A stretch of 64,000 nucleotides of DNA from Candidatus Limosilactobacillus merdavium. GTDB lineage: Bacteria > Bacillota > Bacilli > Lactobacillales > Lactobacillaceae. The DNA lies in contig JAHLFK010000002.1 of NCBI GenBank assembly GCA_018883805.1, forward strand, positions 16,657-80,656. Direction: 5' to 3'. The position numbers were made by a program, and so were the translations under genes. Shown here piece after piece: positions 56,208 through 64,000 of the stretch. Each line of letters starts with the position of its first letter. Position 1 is the first letter of the stretch. The notes beneath the pieces were generated by a model, which saw only the letters and a list, made by a program, of their open reading frames with translations, was not told where the DNA came from and ran no database searches.

Positions 56208-56510
56208 ATGTTGAAGAAACGAAATGCATTTACGCTTCTGGAAATGTCGATTGTCTTATTTATTATCAGTTTATTAATCCTGATTGTGCTGCCTAACCTG
56301 TCGGCTCAGCGGAAAAGTGCTAAAAGGATTCACGGGGATGCAATGGTTTCTGTGATCCAAACACAAGTTGATGAATATTCAAATGATGGGGGTAAAGAAG
56401 ATGTTAGTTTGGAAGAACTTAAAGAGGCTAAGTATTTAACGGCGGCTCAAGTAAAAAAAGCTCATGAGCAGCATATTGTGATTGTCGATGGAAAGGTAAT
56501 TAAACGGTGA
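56208..56510 (+). CDS. comGC: Major competence pseudopilin ComGC
   Basis: 100 residues. Prepilin leader KKRNA followed by FTLLEMSIVLFIISLLILIV; the conserved Glu5 of the mature pilin is present. The residue before the cut is Ala instead of the usual Gly. Forms the shaft of the DNA-uptake pilus after cleavage by ComC. No gap to comGB, 4-base overlap with comGD. Confidence 0.92.
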   Translation: MLKKRNAFTLLEMSIVLFIISLLILIVLPNLSAQRKSAKRIHGDAMVSVIQTQVDEYSNDGGKEDVSLEELKEAKYLTAAQVKKAHEQHIVIVDGKVIKR

Positions 56511-56941
56511 GGGAAAGAGCATTTACGCTTTTAGAAACGATTATTGTCCTGTCATTGACGGTGATAATTATTACCTTCTCGTTTCCAGCAATTACTAGAA
56601 GTCAGCAGATGGCGGCTGAAAGAAAATTTTGGAACAGCTTTTGTCAAGAATGGCAGGCGGCACAAGTACGTTCTAAAGTGAATCATACGGCAACAACAGT
56701 TTCATTTGATCATATTGATTATCAAATTGAATTTGCCTGGATTGATGGCAATCATTCAGAGAAAAAACAAATTGATATCCCTGAAACGTTGTTAGTCAGA
56801 GAATTCACTAATTTTAAGATGCACGAAAATGGGTATACAAAACCAATGACTCAAAAATTCCAGTCGTCAATTAATCACAAGACTTATTTGATGCGAATCC
56901 AACTTGCATGGGGAGGTTACCATATTGAAACAAAGGAGTAG
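56507..56941 (+). CDS. comGD: Minor competence pseudopilin ComGD
   Basis: 144 residues with a prepilin N-terminus RERA/FTLLETIIVLSLTVIIITF (Glu5 present, Ala at -1). GTG start overlaps the comGC stop (GTGA). Globular C-terminal part poorly conserved. Confidence 0.88.
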   Translation: MRERAFTLLETIIVLSLTVIIITFSFPAITRSQQMAAERKFWNSFCQEWQAAQVRSKVNHTATTVSFDHIDYQIEFAWIDGNHSEKKQIDIPETLLVREFTNFKMHENGYTKPMTQKFQSSINHKTYLMRIQLAWGGYHIETKE

Positions 56942-57215
56942 GTGTGCATTTGTCTTAGCAGATAGCATAGTTGCTTTGACGATCATTTCTTTAAGCATTA
57001 CTTTCACGTTGATTTGTCATAACTGTTTGTTACAACAAGCGAAGCGCCAAGAAATTAATCTTGCTGCAAATAGGTTAGCCAAAGAAGCAAGTGATGAGTT
57101 AGTTGCAGTACATCATTCAGTAAACATACGCCGAGGTAACTTCCTAGCCAGCGCAAATAGGAATCGGGTAGTTGTTTATCGAAGTGATCAAAAGATTCTT
57201 GAGGTAGTGAAGTGA
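56925..57215 (+). CDS. comGE: Minor competence pseudopilin ComGE
   Basis: About 96 residues. The start is placed at TTG 56925, which is 8 bp after GGGGAGG; an upstream TTG at 56904 would put the ribosome site inside the gene. Prepilin-like N-terminus CA/FVLADSIVALTIISLSI with Asp replacing the usual Glu5. Called ComGE from operon position and topology. Confidence 0.82.
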   Translation: MKQRSRCAFVLADSIVALTIISLSITFTLICHNCLLQQAKRQEINLAANRLAKEASDELVAVHHSVNIRRGNFLASANRNRVVVYRSDQKILEVVK

Positions 57216-57646
57216 AGAAGGAAGGCTTTACTCTAGTAGAATGTTTAGCAGCTTTGGTCATCATCGCACTCATAGTGATGCTCTTATCTTTTCAGATGAA
57301 GGTTATAAAGTCTTCATGTATTAAACAAAATTCACAACCGTTAGACTGGTACCTATGTTTATCCGAATTAGAATCAGCCGATCATCATTTTATGATTGAA
57401 GAAGTATCGTCTAACCAGTTAAGGTTATGGAGCAAGTCAACGGGGTTAACCTATGAACTTCACAGTACTGACCGATTGTACTTAAGCTGTGTGGGACATG
57501 GAGGGTATATGCTTATTTTTCGAGATCTAGCTCCTAATTCTGTAACATTTAGTGAGCTTAGTGGTTCCAGAGTTGAAATCAGAGGACAAAGGAAAAATGG
57601 ACAAGGATTGATCGGGATTGTTAAGTTTTATGGACAGGTTGAATAA
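57212..57646 (+). CDS. comGF: Minor competence pseudopilin ComGF
   Basis: 144 residues, prepilin N-terminus KKEG/FTLVECLAALVIIALIVML with Gly at -1 and Glu5. GTG start overlaps the comGE stop. The C-terminal part has the LSCVGHGGYMLIFRDL-type beta region of ComGF proteins. Confidence 0.87.
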   Translation: MKKEGFTLVECLAALVIIALIVMLLSFQMKVIKSSCIKQNSQPLDWYLCLSELESADHHFMIEEVSSNQLRLWSKSTGLTYELHSTDRLYLSCVGHGGYMLIFRDLAPNSVTFSELSGSRVEIRGQRKNGQGLIGIVKFYGQVE

Positions 57647-57854
57647 AAAGAGTCGCCCAGGGTACGCACTCCTGATTAGCATGTTATTATTACTATTTTC
57701 CACCGGAATCATTATTTTTGAATTTCAGTACCAAAAACATCAATTTTTCATTAATCGTGAAATGAATCGAAAACTAGAAGGTCAGATAAAGAAAAATCTT
57801 GATAAATTCAGCGGTTTGAAAAAGGAAAATAATCACAATTTTCAGAACAAATGA
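57630..57854 (+). CDS. comGG: Minor competence pilin ComGG-like
   Basis: 74 residues from ATG 57630, overlapping comGF by 17 bases. Hydrophobic N-terminal segment (YALLISMLLLLFSTGIIIF) after SRPG, with no Glu5, then a charged helix. Called ComGG from position, size and topology. Ribosome site is weak, so translation may depend on comGF. Confidence 0.65.
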   Translation: MDRLNKKSRPGYALLISMLLLLFSTGIIIFEFQYQKHQFFINREMNRKLEGQIKKNLDKFSGLKKENNHNFQNK

Positions 57855-57968
57855 ATATATTTTAGACAAAATTACTTAAAAACGTTCGGCAGTGAAGCGC
57901 TACCTTGAATTTAATAGACAGAATCGTTAAACTTATAAGTGATTGTAATGTAATGGAGGTGACCTACA

Positions 57969-58982
57969 CTGTCACAGCAATCAATTCAAGATTTATTTGA
58001 GTTATTTGATCAAGGGACAACTCTTTTACAAGCTGCGTTAAATAGTTCGTATTTAGATGCAATGCTAGAAAATGCGGAAAATATTATTGATAATAATACA
58101 GTTCGCGTTGAAAATGGGGTTCCGGATAAAGAAACTCAAAAGAAACTAGAAGATATTTATAAGCAACTCGATTTAAAGAATGTAAAAGCGGAAGCAATTC
58201 GTCAGTTAGTCCAGTTAAGCTTTTTGAAAGTTATTCGGAAGGATGCAATTCAAGCAAATCACCAGATGACTCCAGATACAATTGGACTTTTAATGGCATT
58301 CTTGATTGAAAAGGTAACGCAAACTGCTAAACCTGAAACAATCTTTGATCCTGCAGTGGGGACAGCAAACTTGCTAACAACTGTAATGAATCAGTTAGAT
58401 AAAGATGAGCATGAGGATATCAAAGGATACGGAATTGATAATGATGATTCAATGTTAGGTGTTGCTAGTGTTAACGTTGCACTGCAACATGCAAATATTG
58501 ATTTGTACCACCAAGATTCGATTGGTGCATTGGATATCCCACAATGTGATCTTGCTGTTAGTGATTTGCCAATTGGCTATTATCCATTAGATGACAATAC
58601 CAAGTCTTACCAAACGCGAGCGGAAAAAGGCCATTCATTTGTTCATCACTTGTTGATTGAACAATCAATGAATTACTTAAATCCAGGCAGCTTTGGTGTA
58701 TTCTTGGTACCAAGCAGTCTTTTTCAAACTAAAGAGACTGAAGGATTCATTAAGTGGATTCATTCAGTTGCTTATCTGCAAGGATTTGTAAGTTTGCCAA
58801 GTGAGTTGTTTGCAAATCCAGCGGCGCAAAAGTCAATTTTGCTACTCCAACGTCATGGTGGTAATAGCAAGCAGGTGCCAAAGGTTCTTCTTGGTGAATT
58901 TCCATCGTTCAAAGATAAAAATAAGTTTGCCCGTTTTATGCAAGAGATTGATAATTGGGTTGCAACGAATATTAATAAGTAA
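57969..58982 (+). CDS. ytxK: YtxK-like SAM-dependent methyltransferase, CTG start
   Basis: Adenine-specific DNA methyltransferase fold (N6-Mtase-like) found after comG and before ackA in Bacilli. SAM motif DPAVGTANLL near residue 127 and SDLPIGYYP in the place of NPPY, so activity is uncertain. The conserved N-terminus (SQQSIQDLFELFDQGTTLLQ) lies upstream of the first ATG at 58062. In that frame the only possible start after the stop at 57960 is CTG 57969, with a full GGAGGTGA site 6 bp before. 337 residues, the normal length. Confidence 0.85.
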   Translation: MSQQSIQDLFELFDQGTTLLQAALNSSYLDAMLENAENIIDNNTVRVENGVPDKETQKKLEDIYKQLDLKNVKAEAIRQLVQLSFLKVIRKDAIQANHQMTPDTIGLLMAFLIEKVTQTAKPETIFDPAVGTANLLTTVMNQLDKDEHEDIKGYGIDNDDSMLGVASVNVALQHANIDLYHQDSIGALDIPQCDLAVSDLPIGYYPLDDNTKSYQTRAEKGHSFVHHLLIEQSMNYLNPGSFGVFLVPSSLFQTKETEGFIKWIHSVAYLQGFVSLPSELFANPAAQKSILLLQRHGGNSKQVPKVLLGEFPSFKDKNKFARFMQEIDNWVATNINK

Positions 58983-58997
58983 AAGGGGACGTATTAA

Positions 58998-60197
58998 ATG
59001 TCAAAAACAATCGCGGTTAATGCCGGAAGCTCAACATTAAAATTTAAGTTATTCGATATGCCAAGTGAGGACGTTGTTGCAGAAGGAACAATTGAACGAA
59101 TTGGCGAAGAAATGGGTCATGCAAAGATCAAGTATGGTGATGGTCAAAAGCATGAAGAAGAACGGCCATTTGCCGATCATGGTAGTGCTGTTAAGTACTT
59201 ACTTGATCAATTAATCTCTCTTGATATTGTTAAGAGCTATGACGAAATTACTGCCGTTGGTCACCGGGTTGTTGCTGGTGGTGAATACTTCAAGGATTCC
59301 GCAGTAATTGATGATGATGTAATTGCAAAGATTGATAAGTTAGCAGAATATGCTCCATTACACGATCCAGCTGAATTAATTGGTATTAAGGAATTTAGAA
59401 AAGTATTACCAAATGCTTTTGCTGTGGCAGTATTTGATACTTCATTCCACGTAGATATGCCAAAGAAGAATGCTCTTTACAGTGTTCCTTATGAATGGTA
59501 CGAAAAGTATGGTGCCCGGAAGTATGGTGCTCACGGAACTAGTCACCGTTATGTTGCTAGTCGGGCAGCAGATATGCTTGGTAAGCCTTTGAAGGATCTT
59601 AAGTTAATCACCATGCATATTGGTGCTGGTGCATCTATTACCGCTATTAAGGGTGGTAAGTCATACGATACTTCAATGGGCTTCTCTCCACTTGCTGGTA
59701 TTACAATGGCTACTCGTTCAGGGGATGTTGATCCTTCATTAGTTGCCTTTGTTCAAGAAAAGTTGGGTAAGACTTCTTCTGAAATGATTGATATTCTTAA
59801 CCATGAATCTGGTATTAAGGGAATTTCAGGAATTTCACCAGATATGCGTGATATTATTGCGGCCGCTGACAAGGGTAACAAGCGTGCTCAATTAACAATT
59901 GATATCTACGTAAACCGGATTGTTCGTTATGTTGGTGCATACATTGCCGAATTAGGTGGTGCAGATGCAATTGTATTTACTGCCGGTGTTGGTGAAAACA
60001 GTGCTCCTATTCGGAAGCTAGTTACTGATAAGTTGGCTTACTTTGGTATTAAGATTGATCAAGAAAAGAACAAGTGCCATGGGGTTGAACGTGACTTGTC
60101 AGCTCCAGACGCAAAGATTAAGACGCTGTTGATTCCAACTAACGAAGAATTAATGATTGTTCACGATATTGAACGTTTGAAGAAGCAAAGCAAGTAA
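58998..60197 (+). CDS. ackA: Acetate kinase
   Basis: Converts acetyl phosphate and ADP to acetate and ATP, the energy-yielding end of the phosphoketolase route. 399 residues; N-terminal VNAGSSTLKFKLF, catalytic HGTSHRYV, HIGAGASI and the C-terminal FTAGVGENS are visible. AAAGGGG precedes the ATG, 15 bp after ytxK. Confidence 0.97.
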   Translation: MSKTIAVNAGSSTLKFKLFDMPSEDVVAEGTIERIGEEMGHAKIKYGDGQKHEEERPFADHGSAVKYLLDQLISLDIVKSYDEITAVGHRVVAGGEYFKDSAVIDDDVIAKIDKLAEYAPLHDPAELIGIKEFRKVLPNAFAVAVFDTSFHVDMPKKNALYSVPYEWYEKYGARKYGAHGTSHRYVASRAADMLGKPLKDLKLITMHIGAGASITAIKGGKSYDTSMGFSPLAGITMATRSGDVDPSLVAFVQEKLGKTSSEMIDILNHESGIKGISGISPDMRDIIAAADKGNKRAQLTIDIYVNRIVRYVGAYIAELGGADAIVFTAGVGENSAPIRKLVTDKLAYFGIKIDQEKNKCHGVERDLSAPDAKIKTLLIPTNEELMIVHDIERLKKQSK

Positions 60198-60208
60198 TTT
60201 TAATTATA

Positions 60209-60256
60209 GGAATCGGTAATTTGGCAGTTTTCTGTTGTAATTACCGGTTTCTTTTT
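60209..60256 (+). terminator. Terminator after ackA
   Basis: GGAATCGGTAATT pairs with AATTACCGGTTTC, followed by TTTTT. Confidence 0.83.
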
Positions 60257-60286
60257 AATATTTAAAATGTCTGTGAGGTAATGAAA

Positions 60287-60898
60287 ATGCAGTTTGTTAC
60301 AGCCGATACGCATTTCTTAGATGAACATTTACTTGGAATAGATAAATTTGCTCCGCGGCCATTTTTAACAGTTGATCAGATGGACGATGAGATTATTAAG
60401 AACTGGAATAATCGCGTTGGTGAAAATGATATTGTTTATCATCTTGGCGATATTGCGGTTTACTTTGCCAAGCCTCAGGTAAAAGCTTATGAAAAGATAT
60501 TTAAGATTTTAAATTCGTTAAATGGCCATCTTATTTTCATAAAGGGGAACCATGATCCACATGGCTTATTTAAGTATTTAGAGAAGAATAACTATGAGTT
60601 CGGAGATAAACCAAAGTTCGCATTTCATGATGTAGGTGTGTTGATGAAGTATGATCATCGTCAATACTATTTAACTCATTATCCATTAATGCTAGGCATT
60701 GCTCCCCAAATTATTAACTTGCATGGCCATATCCACCACTACGCAGTTCCGGCAAAAGAAAATATTAATGTGGGCATTGATTCTCCAGAGTTTGACTATT
60801 TGTTGCCACAAAAAGTTCCTTTTGGGATGCCATTGAATTTTGCTGAAGTTGAAAAAATTGTTGAAGGGAAGAGAGATGACTTTGCAAAGAGAGGCTAG
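60287..60898 (+). CDS. Calcineurin-like metallophosphoesterase
   Basis: 203 residues with metal motifs ADTHF, HLGDIAV, KGNHD, THYP and GHIHH. Resembles the small phosphoesterases of lactobacilli and phages; the substrate is unknown. ATG 60287 is 7 bp after GTGAGGT; ATG 60281 is too close. Followed by yutD. Confidence 0.85.
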   Translation: MQFVTADTHFLDEHLLGIDKFAPRPFLTVDQMDDEIIKNWNNRVGENDIVYHLGDIAVYFAKPQVKAYEKIFKILNSLNGHLIFIKGNHDPHGLFKYLEKNNYEFGDKPKFAFHDVGVLMKYDHRQYYLTHYPLMLGIAPQIINLHGHIHHYAVPAKENINVGIDSPEFDYLLPQKVPFGMPLNFAEVEKIVEGKRDDFAKRG

Positions 60899-60945
60899 TA
60901 TGATGGTAGGTGGTATTAATTAACAATGATGGGTGGTGAGAAAAA

Positions 60946-61497
60946 GTGAATCGTGCCAAAATTCAAGATTATATCGATCAACGTGAAGAACAGCGTGTAG
61001 ATTTATACCACTATGAGCGCCAAACCGATGATGAATTCCTATTAAACGGTCATCAGTATAAATTATTGAAAAATTACCGGGATGGCTTTGACGGTGACCA
61101 GTTAGCCAATCGATTTAGCAATATTCTGAATAAGTATGATTACATTGTTGGTGACTGGGGATACGATCAACTGAGACTAAAGGGGTTTTATGATTCAGCT
61201 AATCCGTTATTTCGGCCAGAACAGGGAGTAGATACGATTGAGGATTACCTTTTTGAAGATTGCAATTTTGGTTGTCCTTATTTCATTGTTCAAAATTGTG
61301 AGGTTCAACTGCCACGTCATCGTAATCGGCGACATCGGAAGTCTCATTCTCCAGTGATTAAAGAACGAAAGAGAAAAGTAAAGCAACCAGAACCACGAAA
61401 GCGGCATAATCAAACTGCTAAACGGGTTAAGACTGGATCACACCGCCAAAAATTTGTCATTCATCAACGAACAAAGAGGAAGCAAAATGAAAAATAA
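60946..61497 (+). CDS. yutD: YutD-family protein (DUF1027)
   Basis: 183 residues. The DUF1027 core (about 25-125) includes LLKNYRDGFDGDQLANRFSNILNKYDYIVGDWGYDQLRLKGFY. The last ~60 residues are very rich in Arg, Lys and His, a likely nucleic-acid-binding tail absent from B. subtilis YutD. GTG start with GGGTGGTGAG. Overlaps the HAD gene by 11 bases. Confidence 0.9.
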   Translation: MNRAKIQDYIDQREEQRVDLYHYERQTDDEFLLNGHQYKLLKNYRDGFDGDQLANRFSNILNKYDYIVGDWGYDQLRLKGFYDSANPLFRPEQGVDTIEDYLFEDCNFGCPYFIVQNCEVQLPRHRNRRHRKSHSPVIKERKRKVKQPEPRKRHNQTAKRVKTGSHRQKFVIHQRTKRKQNEK

Positions 61498-62263
61498 CTA
61501 TCAGGGATATTTCATTGATCTTGACGGAACAATGTATAAGGGGACTAAACGGATTCCTGCAGCAGCAAGATTTATTAAGCGACTTCAGGAGAATAACAAA
61601 GAGATTTTATTTGTTACGAACAATAGTACAAGGACACCTGAGTTTGTTGCCCAAAACTTGACTGAGAACCACGGAATTAATGTGACGGCTAATAATGTTT
61701 ACACGACTGCCATTGCAACTGCAGATTATTTGGATCAAATTGCGGGAAGTAAACGCAAGGTCTACGTTGTTGGTGAAAGTGGATTACGGAAAGCTCTTGC
61801 TAGCCGTAATTTTGAAATTACTGATCAAAGTCCTGACTATGTTGTAGTTGGACTAGATTCTGAAGTGACATACGAAAAGCTAGCGACCGCTGTGTTGTTA
61901 ATTCGCGCAGGAGCTACCTTTATCGGAACTAATTCTGATAGCAATCTGCCAAATCAGCGGGGGATGGTTCCTGGAGCAGGTTCAATCGTTAAATTGGTGG
62001 AATACGCTACACAAAAGAAACCAATTATGATTGGTAAGCCTGAATCTATTATCATGGCAATGGCCTTAAAACGAAGTGGATTAGATAAAAATCAAGTGGT
62101 AATGGTAGGGGATAACTATCATACCGATATTCAAGCTGCCATTAATTTTGGAATTGATAGTTTATTAGTTTATTCTGGTCTTTCTACTAAAGAAGACGTT
62201 GCTAAGCAAAAAATTCAACCAACTCACCAGGTAGATAGCCTTGATGACTGGACGGTCCAATAA
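61487..62263 (+). CDS. yutF: HAD-family phosphatase (YutF/NagD-like)
   Basis: 258 residues, TIGR01457-type HAD IIA. Nucleophile motif DLDGTMYKG (11-19), motif II FVTNNST, motif III around Lys in IGKPES and motif IV VGDNYHTDI. Dephosphorylates small phosphometabolites. ATG 61487 follows AAGAGGA; the extension to 61454 overlaps yutD without conservation. The next gene starts directly after its stop. Confidence 0.92.
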   Translation: MKNNYQGYFIDLDGTMYKGTKRIPAAARFIKRLQENNKEILFVTNNSTRTPEFVAQNLTENHGINVTANNVYTTAIATADYLDQIAGSKRKVYVVGESGLRKALASRNFEITDQSPDYVVVGLDSEVTYEKLATAVLLIRAGATFIGTNSDSNLPNQRGMVPGAGSIVKLVEYATQKKPIMIGKPESIIMAMALKRSGLDKNQVVMVGDNYHTDIQAAINFGIDSLLVYSGLSTKEDVAKQKIQPTHQVDSLDDWTVQ

Positions 62264-62887
62264 ATGAAAGATACGATCAAATCTCTTTTAGAAGTAATAG
62301 TGTATTTCTTTGGGGCAGTTTCGCTTGCTATCATAATAAGTATTAATCTTTCGGTGCTGTTAATCCACTTTAATGGAGTTGGTGTAACTAGTTCTCAATT
62401 AATGGGTGATTATCTGCGGTTGATTTATTATTTGCAAAGTCCATGGGTAAATCAGCTTTCTTTTCATTTTTTAGCGATCAGTAAGAGTGCATTGGAGCAT
62501 TTTAGCTCTGTTCGTCATTTGATACTAAGTAATGAGCTGGTTTCTTTGTTTAGTTGGGGAATAATTGCCTTTATTCAAAAGAAAGAAAAAAAGCGAAATC
62601 AATTTCTAATGTTGATTTCGCTTATTAATTATGTATCTGTCGCTTTGTTAATTTTTGTGAGTCTATTGGCGGTTAATTTTAATAGCGCTTTTATAAAATT
62701 TCATCAGCTAATCTTCCGCCAAAATAACTGGGTATTCAACCCGAAAACGGATCCAATCATATTAGCAATGCCATCTGATTTCTTTTTAAAGCTCTTTTGC
62801 CTCTGTTTACTATTTAGTCTTATTATTCTCTATTTATTAAGAAAACATAATGTAAAACAATTAATCAGTGGCCAGTTTAGATTTTAA
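62264..62887 (+). CDS. TIGR01906/DUF1461 integral membrane protein
   Basis: 207 residues with four to five hydrophobic helices. The extracytoplasmic segment FHQLIFRQNNWVFNPKTDPII is the family hallmark; the yutD-yutF-TIGR01906 order is usual in lactobacilli. Function unknown. Its ATG abuts the yutF stop. Its 3' end overlaps dedA on the other strand by 27 bp. Confidence 0.88.
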   Translation: MKDTIKSLLEVIVYFFGAVSLAIIISINLSVLLIHFNGVGVTSSQLMGDYLRLIYYLQSPWVNQLSFHFLAISKSALEHFSSVRHLILSNELVSLFSWGIIAFIQKKEKKRNQFLMLISLINYVSVALLIFVSLLAVNFNSAFIKFHQLIFRQNNWVFNPKTDPIILAMPSDFFLKLFCLCLLFSLIILYLLRKHNVKQLISGQFRF

Positions 62888-63505
62888 GTAACTGACAACT
62901 GCTGGGATTAAGGTAACAACAATAATTGCTAAGATGATTACTGAGAAATGTTCTTGGACAAAAGGTAAGTTTCCAAAGAAGTAACCAGCTGCGCAACAAA
63001 TTGTAACCCAAGAAACACAACCGATGATACTGTATCTTATAAACTTGTTATATGGGAAACCAGATCCCGCTGCTGCAAATGGAGCAAATGTTCTGATTAT
63101 CGGCATGTATCTTGCAAGGATAATTGCAGGTGCTCCGTGCTTTTCAAAAAATTGTTCTGCTTTTGCAAGGCTATCTTTATCAATCAATTTTCCAAAAAGA
63201 GAATGATTGGAAAGACCTTTTCCTATTTTGTGACCAATAAAGAAGTTTAATGAATCACCGAATAGGCAAGCTGCAAGAAAAACTAATAAGAAAATCCAAA
63301 TATTCAGATGGTATTGTGTATTTGCTGCTAGAGCACTTGCAGCAAATAATAGAGAATCACCTGGTAGGAATGGCAGAATAACTGCTCCTGTTTCAATAAA
63401 GATAATTGCAAACAGAATTAAATAAGTTGAACTACCAAAGTTATTTACTATTTGAATTAAGTGTGTATCAATATGAAGAACGAAATCAATAAGTGTTGAT
63501 ATCAT
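62861..63505 (-). CDS. dedA: DedA-family membrane protein
   Basis: 214 residues; DedA/SNARE-associated domain with ETGAVILPFLPGDSLLFAASALAA, GDSLNFFIGHKIGKGL and a FARYMPIIRTFAPFAAGxG-type motif (RYMPIIRTFAPFAAAGSG). The family includes undecaprenyl-phosphate and phospholipid translocases. - strand, AAGGAG before ATG 63505. Tail-to-tail with the TIGR01906 gene and divergent from the rRNA promoters. Confidence 0.93.
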   Translation of the reverse strand: MISTLIDFVLHIDTHLIQIVNNFGSSTYLILFAIIFIETGAVILPFLPGDSLLFAASALAANTQYHLNIWIFLLVFLAACLFGDSLNFFIGHKIGKGLSNHSLFGKLIDKDSLAKAEQFFEKHGAPAIILARYMPIIRTFAPFAAAGSGFPYNKFIRYSIIGCVSWVTICCAAGYFFGNLPFVQEHFSVIILAIIVVTLIPAVVSYLKSKLATD

Positions 63506-63652
63506 TATTTACTCCTTATAAAAAATCATAATACTAGGTAAGTTTATCAACGCAGTAAGGCTTTGTGAAGCATTATTTGTATGCTTTGGAAAAGTTTTAA
63601 AAGTTAGATTAACAGTTTTGCAAATTTAGTGTAATAATTTTGCAAAAACTTG

Positions 63653-63681
63653 TTGACAGGATGTTAAGAATACGGTATAGT
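63653..63681 (+). promoter_or_regulatory. rRNA operon promoter P1
   Basis: TTGACA (63653-63658) and TATAGT (63676-63681), 17-bp spacer, after an A/T-rich upstream region that may act as UP element. Confidence 0.82.
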
Positions 63682-63737
63682 AATTAACGTTGTCTGCGAG
63701 GCAATGATGTGTTTCAAAAAAACATTGAAATTAGTTG

Positions 63738-63766
63738 TTGACTTAAGAAAGATAACATGATATATT
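63738..63766 (+). promoter_or_regulatory. rRNA operon promoter P2
   Basis: TTGACT (63738-63743) and TATATT (63761-63766), 17-bp spacer. Its -35 lies in the 15-base sequence AAATTAGTTGTTGAC, repeated at P3. Confidence 0.78.
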
Positions 63767-63820
63767 AACTAAGCTGCTTGTTTGGGACATCAAATTTAAT
63801 TAAATAAATTAAATTAGTTG

Positions 63821-63849
63821 TTGACAAGATAATGAGCATGTGATAAAAT
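63821..63849 (+). promoter_or_regulatory. rRNA operon promoter P3
   Basis: TTGACA (63821-63826) and TAAAAT (63844-63849), 17-bp spacer. Confidence 0.82.
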
Positions 63850-63855
63850 ATTAAA

Positions 63856-64000
63856 TGTTGTTTGACTGATTAGTTAAACAAAGTAGACCTTTGAAAACTG
63901 AACAAAGTTTCGACGAATCAAATGTGTAGGGTCTTCAATCATTATGATTTGAAGCAAAACATTTGCGAAGTCAATTCGCTTAATTAATTTGAATTAGAGC
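63856..64000 (+). other. Pre-16S rRNA leader (partial)
   Basis: The leader has a boxA-like GACCTTTGAAAACTGAACAAAG segment at 63886-63907, the usual signature ahead of lactobacillus 16S genes. A hairpin follows: CAAATGT/ACATTTG outer, CTTCAATCAT/ATGATTTGAAG inner (63919-63965). A small GCGAA/TTCGC hairpin lies at 63965-63979. The mature 16S start is not reached inside the window. Confidence 0.8.

Noticed and set aside
63906-64000. Start of the 16S rRNA gene
   Set aside because: Only leader hairpins and the boxA-like segment are visible; the conserved 16S 5' sequence is not reached.

Overview
The window is a gene-dense chromosomal core segment of a low-GC Gram-positive bacterium, most likely a heterofermentative lactobacillus of the Limosilactobacillus (reuteri/vaginalis-like) type. 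This rests on T-box leaders, Lactobacillales gene orders (ymfF-ymfH-rodZ-pgsA-cinA-recA-rny-mutS-mutL-ruvA-ruvB; alaS-ireB-ruvX-yrzB-cvpA-mutS2-trxA; comG-ytxK-ackA), TTGACA/TATAAT promoters with 17-bp spacers, strong GGAGG ribosome sites and frequent TTG or GTG starts. The species is inferred from gene content, not proven. I see no phage, insertion sequence, CRISPR array or tRNA gene. Nearly all genes lie on the + strand; only yslB, mscS and dedA are on the - strand.

Layout. 1-3.5 kb: end of thiI, then valS behind a T-box. 3.6-10.9 kb: a respiratory cassette, cydABDC plus a type II NADH dehydrogenase, with its own promoter and terminators, lying between valS and folC. 11-15.8 kb: folC, radC, mreBCD. 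15.8-18.5 kb: an amino-acid ABC importer behind a tandem T-box whose second module lacks the specifier domain; the likely effector is tRNA-Cys. 18.5-25.5 kb: M16 peptidase pair, RodZ-like protein, pgsA, cinA and recA, the last with a perfect SOS box. 25.6-35.5 kb: rny, mutSL, ruvAB, a catalytically degenerate Tgt-like protein where queA-tgt normally lies, and yajC. 35.6-39.1 kb: gnd, nrnA, a DEAD-box helicase. 39.1-46.7 kb: T-box alaS, ireB-ruvX-yrzB, cvpA-mutS2, trxA. 46.7-51.3 kb: yslB(-), murI-rdgB-ysnB, mscS(-), ytxGH. 51.4-54.2 kb: ccpA, an unknown membrane protein, yebC. 54.2-57.9 kb: a complete comGA-GG operon. 57.9-63.5 kb: ytxK (apparent CTG start), ackA, a phosphoesterase, yutD, a HAD phosphatase, a TIGR01906-type membrane protein and dedA(-). 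63.6-64 kb: three tandem rRNA promoters and the pre-16S leader; the 16S gene itself lies beyond the window.

Functional themes. The window combines DNA repair and recombination (RecA, RuvABX, MutSL, MutS2, RadC, YebC, SOS box), cell shape and envelope (MreBCD, RodZ-like, PgsA, MurI), translation (two T-box-controlled synthetases), a heme/quinone-dependent respiratory option (NDH-2 to cytochrome bd), the phosphoketolase-style carbon route (Gnd, AckA) with CcpA control, and DNA-uptake pilus genes. The most interesting signals are the stem-I-less second T-box module, the Tgt-fold pseudoenzyme, the CTG start of ytxK, a hairpin that buries the radC ribosome site, and the shared -35 region between mscS and ytxG.
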